Position numbers and translations under genes: made by a program. 7,946 nucleotides of DNA from JBAQMG01 sp049302575 (GTDB taxonomy: Bacteria; Bacillota; Desulfitobacteriia; Desulfitobacteriales; Desulfitobacteriaceae): NCBI GenBank assembly GCA_049302575.1, contig JBAQMG010000069.1, positions 1 through 7,946 on the forward strand. Reading direction: 5' to 3'. Each line of letters begins with the position of its first letter. The first letter of the stretch is position 1. Positions 1 to 6,801 of the stretch are shown in pieces. The notes under the pieces are model-generated. The model was not told the origin of the DNA, did not search any database, and worked only from the letters and a program-made list of their open reading frames with translations.

Positions 1-530
1 GGATGCTTCCTGGGTTAAATGGTTTGGAAATGTGCAAAAAGCTCCGCGAAACCAGTTCCATACCCATAATCATGCTAACGGCGAAATCTGAGGAAGTAGA
101 CCGCGTCTTAGGGTTGGAATTTGGCGCGGATGATTATATTGTTAAGCCCTTTAGTTTACGGGAAATGTTGGCCAGAATCAAAACGGTTCTCAGGCGCGCC
201 AATGGTACGGCACAAGAACATATTGCTACTTTGAATAGAGGAGAGTTAAGTATTGATGTTGCCAGTCATAGGGTCTGGAAGAGGGGCGAGGAGATTCTTT
301 TAACGCCTACAGAATTTAAAATGTTACATCTCTTAGCTACGCGTCCGGGCGTGGTTTTCAGTCGTCTGCAATTGTTGCAACAGGCCATGGGTGAGGAATA
401 TCTTTATTACGAACGCTCGATTGATACCCATATCTCTAATCTGCGTAAAAAGGTTGAAGATAATCCAAGTGAGCCTAAGTTCGTCTTGACGGTGTTTGGG
501 ATAGGTTATCGGTTTGGTGAGTTAGCATGA
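1..530 (+). CDS. OmpR/PhoB-family response regulator, 5' partial
   Basis: DNA-binding response regulator whose N-terminus lies beyond the left edge. The first full codon (position 3) is an internal Met in a D-x-MLPGLNGLE-type motif. In this family the phosphoacceptor Asp sits two codons earlier, so it is just outside the window; bases 1-2 (GG) end the intervening codon, plausibly Trp. Counting from that Met, the receiver domain shows the conserved Thr26 (MLTAK) and Lys48 (GADDYIVKPF). The C-terminal winged helix runs from about 77 to 173, with the family motifs LTPTEFKMLHLL, RSIDTHISNLRKKVE and the terminal GIGYRF. The stop codon overlaps the kinase start as ATGA, so the two are translationally coupled. 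By family knowledge it is phosphorylated by the downstream kinase and binds direct repeats in promoters; the nearby exporter genes are the obvious candidate target (inference). The family and domain call is very secure; the target is not. Confidence 0.96.
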   Translation, partial: MLPGLNGLEMCKKLRETSSIPIIMLTAKSEEVDRVLGLEFGADDYIVKPFSLREMLARIKTVLRRANGTAQEHIATLNRGELSIDVASHRVWKRGEEILLTPTEFKMLHLLATRPGVVFSRLQLLQQAMGEEYLYYERSIDTHISNLRKKVEDNPSEPKFVLTVFGIGYRFGELA

Positions 531-2104
531 CCTTAAGGCAGAAGTTCTTGACCGCTTTAGTTGGAATGGTTTTTTTTATGGCTATTATTTTTGCCACAAT
601 CTCACTTTCATCTATTTCCAGCTTAGTTAGTCATTCGTCTAATTATATCAGTCAGAGTTATACTCAACAATTAGAACGTTCATTGATTTATTATTATCAG
701 CAACATAAAAATTGGGCAGGGGTACAAGAGTATATTCAGAGCATCACGGGTACTCCTAACCAGAAATCAAGGCCCATTCTTCGTGGGAATGATCACATTC
801 TCGTGTTTGATAGTAACAAAAACCTGGTAGGTGGTTCTGTGGATGAAGATCCGAGAAGAAAGATAGATCAATCCCCTATAGGAAGCCAAATAACGGATCA
901 GTGGCATGCCATTTTGGTTGAGGGACAAATAGTGGGGTACTACTGGATCGATGAAAAGCTTATTATTCGAGAGGGGTACTTAGCTAGAGGTATTGCCAGT
1001 TATTCTATTATTCGAGGATTGTTAGTCGGTTTGGTGGTAACTTCGCTGACTGCTTTAGTTCTAGGTATTGTTTTGACTAGACGTTTAACTGTTCCTCTAA
1101 AACGTTTGACTGAAGCAGTAAAGTCAGTTGGTCAAGGTGATCTTTCCCAGTGTTTAGAAATTAAGGGAAAGGATGAAATTGCCAGTTTAGGGGGGGCCTT
1201 TAATCGGATGGCTGAGCAATTGTCTCGCAATGAAGAGGTCAGGCGGAACATGGTGGCGGATATTGCTCATGAGTTGAGAACACCGCTTTCAGTCATTCTG
1301 GGAAAATTAGAGTCTATCCAAGAAGGGATTTTACCTCAATCACCGGAAGCCCTGCTGCCCATTCAAGATGAGACTATCCGTCTTATTCGATTGGTGCGTG
1401 ATCTACAACAGTTGAGTTTAGCCGAAGCGGGTAAATTACCACTTAGGTTTCAAGCGGTAGATTTAAGGCAATTAATGACTAAAATATTTGAACAATTCGC
1501 CTATGAATTTGAAGAACGTAAGCTAAAGGCAGAAATCACTGGGCGAGTCCCGCTAATTACAGCTGACACGGATCGCTTAACTCAAGTTTTTGTAAATTTA
1601 GTGGGGAATGCCTTGCTCCACACCCCAGCGGGCGGGACAATCCGTGTAACTTTAGAGGAAGGGAATCCTTGGAGAATTGTAGAGACTGCTCAGCATCCTC
1701 AAGTGAGTGTTGAAAAACAGACAGTTAAACAAGTCAATTTGCCAAGCAAGTTTAGTTTAGCACAGAGAAGTTTTTTGGGCTTTTGGACGCCTAGAAATCC
1801 AGGTAGGGCAGGTCAACGTAAAGGATCTGAAGCTGATGCTGAAATTGTAGCAGCGGAGGGTTGGATTCGAATAGTAATTGAAGATACCGGGGTCGGAATC
1901 CCAGAAACAGAACTGGAGCATATATTTGATCGTTTTTATCGCGTGACTAAAGCAAGGGAACGTGAAACCGGTGGAACCGGTTTAGGCTTGTCGATAGCGA
2001 AGGAGTTTGTACAGGCTCACGGTGGTCAGATCTCGGTTCAAAGTACAGTTGATGTGGGTACTTGCTTTACTATTTGGCTGAGAAAAGACCAAGGGGCTTA
2101 CTAA
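527..2104 (+). CDS. Membrane sensor histidine kinase (HAMP-HisKA-HATPase) with an insert in the ATPase domain
   Basis: Partner kinase of the preceding regulator, 525 residues. The start is the ATG overlapping the regulator stop, with a weak GGTGAG ribosome site 5 bases upstream. Two membrane segments (about 9-32 and 161-184) flank an extracytoplasmic region of about 130 residues that I cannot assign to a known sensor fold. HAMP follows (about 185-237), then the dimerisation/phosphotransfer helix with His248 in MVADIAHELRTPLS. The ATP-binding domain has the N box (NLVGNALLHTPAGG, about 357-370), G1 (EDTGVGIP, 452-459), F box (FDRFYR, 467-472) and G2 (GGTGLGLSI, 482-490), so all catalytic motifs are intact. 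It is odd in having about 65 extra residues (about 378-444) between the N box and G1, where relatives have a short beta-hairpin. The signal sensed cannot be told from the sequence. The adjacent exporter suggests an envelope or toxic-compound stress response (inference). Confidence 0.96.
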   Translation: MTLRQKFLTALVGMVFFMAIIFATISLSSISSLVSHSSNYISQSYTQQLERSLIYYYQQHKNWAGVQEYIQSITGTPNQKSRPILRGNDHILVFDSNKNLVGGSVDEDPRRKIDQSPIGSQITDQWHAILVEGQIVGYYWIDEKLIIREGYLARGIASYSIIRGLLVGLVVTSLTALVLGIVLTRRLTVPLKRLTEAVKSVGQGDLSQCLEIKGKDEIASLGGAFNRMAEQLSRNEEVRRNMVADIAHELRTPLSVILGKLESIQEGILPQSPEALLPIQDETIRLIRLVRDLQQLSLAEAGKLPLRFQAVDLRQLMTKIFEQFAYEFEERKLKAEITGRVPLITADTDRLTQVFVNLVGNALLHTPAGGTIRVTLEEGNPWRIVETAQHPQVSVEKQTVKQVNLPSKFSLAQRSFLGFWTPRNPGRAGQRKGSEADAEIVAAEGWIRIVIEDTGVGIPETELEHIFDRFYRVTKARERETGGTGLGLSIAKEFVQAHGGQISVQSTVDVGTCFTIWLRKDQGAY

Positions 2105-2297
2105 TGCATTATGCGTTGATTTAATCCTTCACATAATCTTAAAGATTCCATCATAGTTACTTTGGAATTCTATGTTAAATTATGTAGTGTGGTAACTGAT
2201 TTTAGATCTGGATCATCTTTTGTTTAGAAGAAGACGGAAATCAAGAGGCTTATGAATTAAGACTTATTTAGTTTTGAGAGGTAAAGGAGAAAAGAGC
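2105..2297. promoter_or_regulatory. Intergenic region before the exporter genes; possible regulator-binding sites
   Basis: This 193-base gap separates the two-component genes from the adaptor gene and has no gene of its own. It holds a 13-base perfect palindrome, AATCTT-A-AAGATT, at 2135-2147, and a loose inverted repeat CATAG/CTATG at 2152-2174. Similar starts (CATAATCTTA at 2132, CATAGTTACT at 2152, CTATGTTAAA at 2170) recur at 18-20 base steps, the sort of spacing OmpR-family dimers can use. I see no convincing -35/-10 pair, as expected if the promoter needs an activator, and no clear terminator after the kinase gene. That the upstream regulator binds here is inference. Confidence 0.3.
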
Positions 2298-3770
2298 ATG
2301 AATAAAAAGTGGATCACGATTGGGGTCTTAGGTGTCGTAGTATTAGGAGGGGGATATTGGGCATATAAACATTTTACAGCTAAACCAGTCACAGCCACTT
2401 CAATTACGGATATAGCCAAGCTTGGGGATGTCCGTAAGGTGATCACTGCGACAGGAACTGTAAATTACCCGTTGACGATTCCACTTTCATTTCCAGAAGG
2501 AGGAAAACTGGTTGCCCTTAATGTTAATGTTGGGGATGTGGTCAAGAAGGGTCAGGTATTAGCCCAACTTGATTTGACAAATTTACAGTTAGCAGTAACT
2601 CAGAGTCAAACCAACCTTACTTCAGCGCTTGCAAGGTTGCAGTCCTTAAAAGATGCTTTTACTGAGCAATCAATGGCGCAGGCCCAGGCTTCGCTGGCGA
2701 GGGCTCAACAGGCTTTAACTACTGCTCAACAAAATGCTGATCCCAATTATTTAGCGAATCAAGTGTTTTTAGCCAATCAAAATGTTCTGCTGAGCAGTAA
2801 TTCATTGGCTAAAGCTCAGCAAGGAGGCAATTCCGCTTCTATCCAGTCGGCCACGTCGGCTCTTACTCAAGCTCAAACAGCCCTTACGGCTGCTCAAAGC
2901 CTTCAAAATGGAGGAGCTGCCGCAGCTTTGACAGCTGCTCAGGCTGACTTGGCAGCAGCTCAAGCTCAAGTTGATCAACAAAATCAAGGTCCCAAGACTG
3001 GGGATCTTGAGTCGGTTCGAGCTGGAATAGCTCAAGCTCAAGCAGCTTTGGATATGGCGAAAACCAACGTGGCCGATGCCACCTTAGTTGCACCTGCTGA
3101 CGGATTAATTACAGTTGTTACTGTCCAAAATTATCAAAATGTCGGAACCTCAACAGTTACGCCCATTATGACTATGGCCCCTGACCAAAATAATTTGCAA
3201 ATCGATACGGCAGTAGACCAGGCGGATATTGGTCAAGTTAAAGTGGGTCAAAAGGCTGATATTACTCTGGATTCGGCTCCCAATCAGCATATTAGCGCTA
3301 CAGTCAGTCGTGTAGCTCCACAGGGAAATACGGTTTCCAATGTTACGACATTCAACGTTACGCTTCATCTCGACAGTCCGAGTTCTCTGCTTCATGCGGC
3401 AATGAGTACCAATGTAAGTATTATTTTGGCAGAGGCTAAAAATGTTTTGACTGTTCCTTTTGAAGCTATTCGTGGGAATGGAACTCATAAAGGAGTTTTA
3501 GTTCCAGGTACTGGTCCGGCTGGTTCAACCGGAACGGCAGGGCGTAGTGGCGGGAATGCTGCAATGCCTGCCAATACACACTATGTGTCTGTGGAAACGG
3601 GTTTAGATGATGGTAGTAACGCAGAAATCAAAAGCGGTCTAACGGAAGGGCAAGAGGTTGTTATTGGTACGAGGTCTTCTTCGGCTGCTAAAAACACAGG
3701 AACAACAGGCTCTGGCGCTAATCCAATGAGAGCGTTGAGTGGCGGTGGCGGCGGTCGCCCAGGTAACTAA
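2298..3770 (+). CDS. HlyD/MacA-like (YknX-type) membrane-fusion/adaptor subunit of an ABC exporter
   Basis: Periplasmic-adaptor-type subunit, 490 residues. I chose the ATG at 2298 because AAAGGAG lies at 2283-2289, 8 bases upstream; an in-frame TTG at 2274 lies before that site and is rejected. An N-terminal membrane anchor (about 5-22) has no lipobox Cys, so it is not a lipoprotein. Then come the first half of a lipoyl-like domain (about 48-92: TATGTV...VNVGDVVKKGQVLAQLD), a long Ala/Gln-rich coiled-coil hairpin (about 93-260), the second lipoyl half (DATLVAPADGLIT, about 260-272), a beta-barrel domain (about 298-378) and a membrane-proximal domain with VPFEAI. Gly/Ser/Thr-rich stretches lie at 404-420 and at the C-terminus. 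The family links the substrate to a MacB-type ATPase/permease. In a monoderm cell it would sit on the outer face of the membrane, as in the B. subtilis YknXYZ complex. The ATPase gene follows after 22 bases. The substrate is unknown. Confidence 0.93.
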   Translation: MNKKWITIGVLGVVVLGGGYWAYKHFTAKPVTATSITDIAKLGDVRKVITATGTVNYPLTIPLSFPEGGKLVALNVNVGDVVKKGQVLAQLDLTNLQLAVTQSQTNLTSALARLQSLKDAFTEQSMAQAQASLARAQQALTTAQQNADPNYLANQVFLANQNVLLSSNSLAKAQQGGNSASIQSATSALTQAQTALTAAQSLQNGGAAAALTAAQADLAAAQAQVDQQNQGPKTGDLESVRAGIAQAQAALDMAKTNVADATLVAPADGLITVVTVQNYQNVGTSTVTPIMTMAPDQNNLQIDTAVDQADIGQVKVGQKADITLDSAPNQHISATVSRVAPQGNTVSNVTTFNVTLHLDSPSSLLHAAMSTNVSIILAEAKNVLTVPFEAIRGNGTHKGVLVPGTGPAGSTGTAGRSGGNAAMPANTHYVSVETGLDDGSNAEIKSGLTEGQEVVIGTRSSSAAKNTGTTGSGANPMRALSGGGGGRPGN

Positions 3771-3792
3771 TTGTTAGAGCAGGAGGGATAAC

Positions 3793-4518
3793 TTGATAAA
3801 CCTTAAGGGGATTAAAAAGATCTACGTGACAGGCGATATTGAGGTAGCTGCCTTGCGGGGGGTGAACCTTCATATCGGGGAAGCGGAATTTGTGTCGATC
3901 ATGGGACCCTCTGGTTCCGGCAAGTCCACGATGATGAATATCTTGGGTTGTCTGGATACTCCCACCGCCGGAGAGTACTTTCTGAATGGGATTGACGTTG
4001 CCAAGGCCACTAGTAACGAACTGGCTAGCGTGCGCAATCGCAAAATTGGTTTCGTTTTTCAAGGGTTTAACTTATTGGCGAGAACCACTGCAGTTGAGAA
4101 TGTTGAATTACCCTTGCTTTATGCGGGTATGGGAAGTAAAGAGCGACATCAGCGAGCCTTAGAGGCATTAAAATCAGTGGGTTTAGGGGATAGAGTACAT
4201 CATAAACCCAAGGAGCTTTCTGGGGGACAACAACAAAGAGTGGCTATTGCTAGGGCCTTAGTTAATCGACCGGCGATGATTTTAGCCGATGAACCGACAG
4301 GTAACCTTGATAGTCGTTCCAGTGAGGAAGTTATGGCGATTTTTCAGACGCTTCATGCGGCGGGAAATACGATTTTGATTGTTACGCACGAACCGGATAT
4401 TGCGGAGTATACCAGACGGATTGTTCGTTTTCGGGATGGTCAGATTGAAGGGGATGAACTAGTAGAAAATCCACGTCTTGCCCGGCATCATGTTGAGGAG
4501 GAAGGAGCGGCTTCATGA
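3793..4518 (+). CDS. MacB/LolD-type ABC transporter ATP-binding protein (YknY-like)
   Basis: ATPase subunit of the exporter, 241 residues, cytoplasmic and membrane-associated. It starts at TTG, since a near-ideal AGGAGGG site at 3781-3787 is 5 bases upstream, and the resulting start INLKGIKKIYVTG matches the usual beginning of this family. The next Met (residue 37) would remove the first strands. All nucleotide-binding motifs are present: Walker A GPSGSGKST (38-46), Q-loop Gln90 in FVFQGFNLL, signature LSGGQ (142-146), Walker B ILADEP with catalytic Glu167, D-loop NLD (171-173) and switch His199. The C-terminal tail (about 221-241) is acidic and not conserved in a way I recognise. The gene overlaps the permease gene by ATGA, so the two subunits are probably made in equal amounts. 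In this family ATP hydrolysis drives a mechanical movement of the permease rather than classic substrate passage through the membrane. Confidence 0.96.
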   Translation: MINLKGIKKIYVTGDIEVAALRGVNLHIGEAEFVSIMGPSGSGKSTMMNILGCLDTPTAGEYFLNGIDVAKATSNELASVRNRKIGFVFQGFNLLARTTAVENVELPLLYAGMGSKERHQRALEALKSVGLGDRVHHKPKELSGGQQQRVAIARALVNRPAMILADEPTGNLDSRSSEEVMAIFQTLHAAGNTILIVTHEPDIAEYTRRIVRFRDGQIEGDELVENPRLARHHVEEEGAAS

Positions 4519-5735
4519 ATTTTCTTGAATCAATTAGAGTTTCTTTGCGAGCTTTACGAGCTAATAAATTACGCTCAATCTTAACGATGTTGGGAATCAT
4601 CATTGGTGTGGCCGCGGTTATTGCTATGGTAGGGATTGGCAATGGGGCTTCGGCCTCCGTTACTTCACAAATTCAAGGTCTAGGCTCTAATCTTCTGGTT
4701 GTTTCCCCGGGACAGACAAATTCCGGGGGGGTGAGGGGTGGATCTGGAAGTGGCAATACTTTAGTTATGAGCGATGTTCCTAAAATACAGGCCGCTGGAC
4801 CAGCAATCAGGGCAGTAGCACCATCCGCAAGTAAGAATGTCCAAGTTGTTTTTAGTTCAGGGAATACTTCTACGAATATGACTGGAACAACCGCTGCCTA
4901 TGCGGAGATTCGTAATGTTTCGGTTGCACGCGGACGTTTTCTAAGCCAACAGGATGTAGATAGCTATGCTCGGGTAGCGGTTCTTGGGCCGACAACGGTG
5001 CAAAACCTCATGGGTGATAGTAATGCAGAGGTTGTTGGTAAGATTATCAAGTTAAACAATGTACCTTTTCAGGTTATTGGCGTGACGGTTAGTCAAGGGT
5101 CATCGGGTTTTATGAATAATGACGATATGATTTTTGTACCGATTTCAACAGCCCAAGACAGGTTGATCGGAAATAAATATTTACGGCAAGTATTCATTGA
5201 GGCTACCTCCCCTGATTTAATGCAAACAGCCCAAGATGAAGTTACTACTGCGATGCAACGGGCTCATCACTTGCGTCCTAATCAGCCGGATGATTTCACA
5301 GTTATGAACCAAGCAGATATTTTAGCTACTATGCAGGGTGTAACACAGACTTTGACGATGCTTTTAGGTGGAATTGCCGCTATTTCCCTGCTGGTGGGGG
5401 GAATCGGGATAATGAATATTATGCTGGTTTCCGTGACAGAGCGGACTCGTGAAATTGGCATCCGTAAGGCTATCGGAGCAAAGGGTGGGGATATCCTGTT
5501 GCAGTTTTTAATTGAAGCGGTTGTACTCAGTATTTTGGGAGGGGGTATAGGAATAGCTCTTGGAATTGGCGGATCAAATCTTGTGGGATCGCTAATGAAA
5601 ATGAACACCAGTATTTCTTGGACTTCAGTTGCTTTAGCGTTCGGTTTCTCAGCTATGATTGGAATAGTTTTTGGGGTTTTCCCTGCGAAGAAAGCGGCAG
5701 CAATGGATCCAATCGAAGCTTTAAGGTATGAATAG
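4515..5735 (+). CDS. MacB/FtsX-family ABC transporter permease (YknZ-like)
   Basis: Membrane subunit of the exporter, 406 residues. The start is the ATG overlapping the ATPase stop, with AAGGAG at 4502-4507 and 7 bases of spacing. The layout is typical of MacB-type permeases: a short cytoplasmic start (ESIRVSLRALRANKLRS), one membrane helix (about 22-45), a large extracytoplasmic domain (about 46-278), then three helices (about 281-306, 326-352, 370-392). The FtsX core motif TEREIGIRKAIGA-like segment is at 308-322 (here TERTREIGIRKAIGAK), and the C-terminus is the usual PAKKAAAMDPIEALRYE. The ATPase is on a separate chain, as in Gram-positive relatives, unlike the fused MacB of Proteobacteria. 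A Gly/Ser-rich patch (about 66-82) lies early in the extracytoplasmic domain. It should form a dimer working with the ATPase and adaptor, exporting a peptide, antibiotic or similar compound; the exact cargo cannot be read from the sequence. Confidence 0.95.
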   Translation: MNFLESIRVSLRALRANKLRSILTMLGIIIGVAAVIAMVGIGNGASASVTSQIQGLGSNLLVVSPGQTNSGGVRGGSGSGNTLVMSDVPKIQAAGPAIRAVAPSASKNVQVVFSSGNTSTNMTGTTAAYAEIRNVSVARGRFLSQQDVDSYARVAVLGPTTVQNLMGDSNAEVVGKIIKLNNVPFQVIGVTVSQGSSGFMNNDDMIFVPISTAQDRLIGNKYLRQVFIEATSPDLMQTAQDEVTTAMQRAHHLRPNQPDDFTVMNQADILATMQGVTQTLTMLLGGIAAISLLVGGIGIMNIMLVSVTERTREIGIRKAIGAKGGDILLQFLIEAVVLSILGGGIGIALGIGGSNLVGSLMKMNTSISWTSVALAFGFSAMIGIVFGVFPAKKAAAMDPIEALRYE

Positions 5736-5756
5736 TATAATATTAGAATATTTTAC

Positions 5757-5782
5757 AGAAGTTCACTCTAGGGTGAACTTCT
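5757..5782 (+). terminator. Stem-loop, probable intrinsic terminator of the exporter unit
   Basis: AGAAGTTCAC (5757-5766) and GTGAACTTCT (5773-5782) form a perfect 10-bp stem with a 6-base loop, 21 bases after the permease stop. The downstream T-run is short and broken (CTATTTCAT), so termination may be partial or factor-assisted. The upstream side also has an A/T-rich stretch (TATTTTAC), so it could work in both directions, although no convergent gene is present. The call rests on stem quality and position. Confidence 0.6.
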
Positions 5783-5888
5783 ATTTCATAATCGATATAA
5801 ATTAATTACGATAACAGGAGAATCTAAGCTAAGTATGGAATGTTTATTAAATTGAGAACAAGGGTAATTGGAAAAGAAGGTGTAGTGT

Positions 5889-6785
5889 TTGGATAGTTTG
5901 AGTTCGAAAAAACAACCTGTTCGGGTTATTGGGATGTTTGATTCTGGGGTTGGCGGACTTACGGTAATGCAAGAAATCTTAGCTTTAATCCCAGAGATAA
6001 AGATTGTTTATTTTGGGGATACTGCCCGTGTACCTTACGGAAACCGTGGGACGGAGGAACTTATTGGTTTTGGGGAGGAAATCATCACTTTCCTAATTAG
6101 CCAAGGGGCTGAAGTGATCGTCGTGGCTTGCAACACTAGTTCGGCAATCGCTTTGCCAGTTTTGCAAGAACGTTTTGATATTCCGATTTTGGGGATTATC
6201 GAGCCAGGGGCCCGATTGGCGGTAGAAAAGACTTTAGGGGGTAGGATCGGTTTAATTGCGACAGAGGCGACTGTTCGAAGTAAAGCTTATGCCTTAGCAG
6301 TTAGCCGGGCCTTGGCTAAAGGGACGGTTCCCCATGATTTAAAGACGAAGGCGGCTTGGCAAAACGGTGAGGAGCCGATTGCCTTAGTGAGGGCTCAAGC
6401 TTGTCCTCTGTTTGTTCCCTTAGTAGAAGCAGGGTTAGCTAATTCCGCCGAAGCGCGGGGCATCGCTAAAACTTATCTAGGGCCGTTGAAAATAGCGAGA
6501 GTAGACACCTTGATATTAGGCTGTACACATTATCCTTATCTGATTCCAGTGATTCGAGATATTTTAGGGGAACAGGTGGTACTGGTTGATCCGGCAGAGG
6601 GGGTTGTTAGTGAATTGCAAAAGCTGCTGGCTCTTTTGGAAGCGCGGGACTCACCACAATCAACAACTAATCTATGGAAGGTACGTTATTTTGTCAGCGG
6701 GGACCCGGGACTTTTCCGTCAAGTGGGAAACACGCTGCTTAGAGAAAGCATTGAGAATGTTCGGCAAATATGTTGGACAGAATAA
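5889..6785 (+). CDS. murI: Glutamate racemase
   Basis: Cofactor-independent racemase that makes D-glutamate for peptidoglycan, cytoplasmic, 298 residues. The start is TTG at 5889, with AAGAAGG at 5874-5880, 8 bases upstream. The ATG at 5934 falls inside the conserved IGMFDSGVGGLTV motif and is too late. Active-site features are complete: Asp18-Ser19 of FDSGVGG, YFGDTARVPYG (41-51), catalytic Cys81 in VACNTSSA, ACPLFVPLVE (171-180), and catalytic Cys212 with His214 in LGCTHYPYL. The family is usually about 265-275 residues. The extra length here is a segment of about 20 residues (about 143-165) before ACPLF and a slightly longer start and end. The gene stands 153 bases after the exporter and behind a stem-loop, so it probably begins its own unit, though I could not find a clear promoter. 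The next gene follows after 16 bases and is likely co-transcribed. Confidence 0.97.
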   Translation: MDSLSSKKQPVRVIGMFDSGVGGLTVMQEILALIPEIKIVYFGDTARVPYGNRGTEELIGFGEEIITFLISQGAEVIVVACNTSSAIALPVLQERFDIPILGIIEPGARLAVEKTLGGRIGLIATEATVRSKAYALAVSRALAKGTVPHDLKTKAAWQNGEEPIALVRAQACPLFVPLVEAGLANSAEARGIAKTYLGPLKIARVDTLILGCTHYPYLIPVIRDILGEQVVLVDPAEGVVSELQKLLALLEARDSPQSTTNLWKVRYFVSGDPGLFRQVGNTLLRESIENVRQICWTE

Positions 6786-6801
6786 GAACTAAGGAGTTAC
6801 T

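Noticed and set aside
2274..2297. Upstream TTG start that would lengthen the adaptor by 8 residues
   Set aside because: It lies before the AAAGGAG ribosome site that serves the ATG at 2298, and the added residues would be read from that site itself.
2802..3093. Two overlapping minus-strand open frames inside the adaptor gene
   Set aside because: They mirror the repetitive GCTCAA codons, are rich in Leu/Ser/Gln from the repeat, and have no ribosome site or known domain.
3718..4062. Minus-strand frame of 114 residues across the adaptor-ATPase junction
   Set aside because: It lies over two secure genes and the ATPase ribosome site, and shows no recognisable domain.
5282..5608. Minus-strand frame of 108 residues inside the permease gene
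   Set aside because: It is Ile/Pro-rich in the way expected from the reverse of Gly/Ile membrane codons, with no supporting signals.
5739..5752. Palindrome AATATT-AG-AATATT after the permease
   Set aside because: It is made only of A/T in an A/T-rich spacer, so it is weak evidence of anything; the GC-containing stem at 5757-5782 is the better structure.
5773..5801. Possible murI promoter GTGAAC-17-TATAAA
   Set aside because: The -35 box matches at only 3 of 6 positions and lies within the right arm of the stem-loop; in such an A/T-rich gap a TATAAA is expected by chance.
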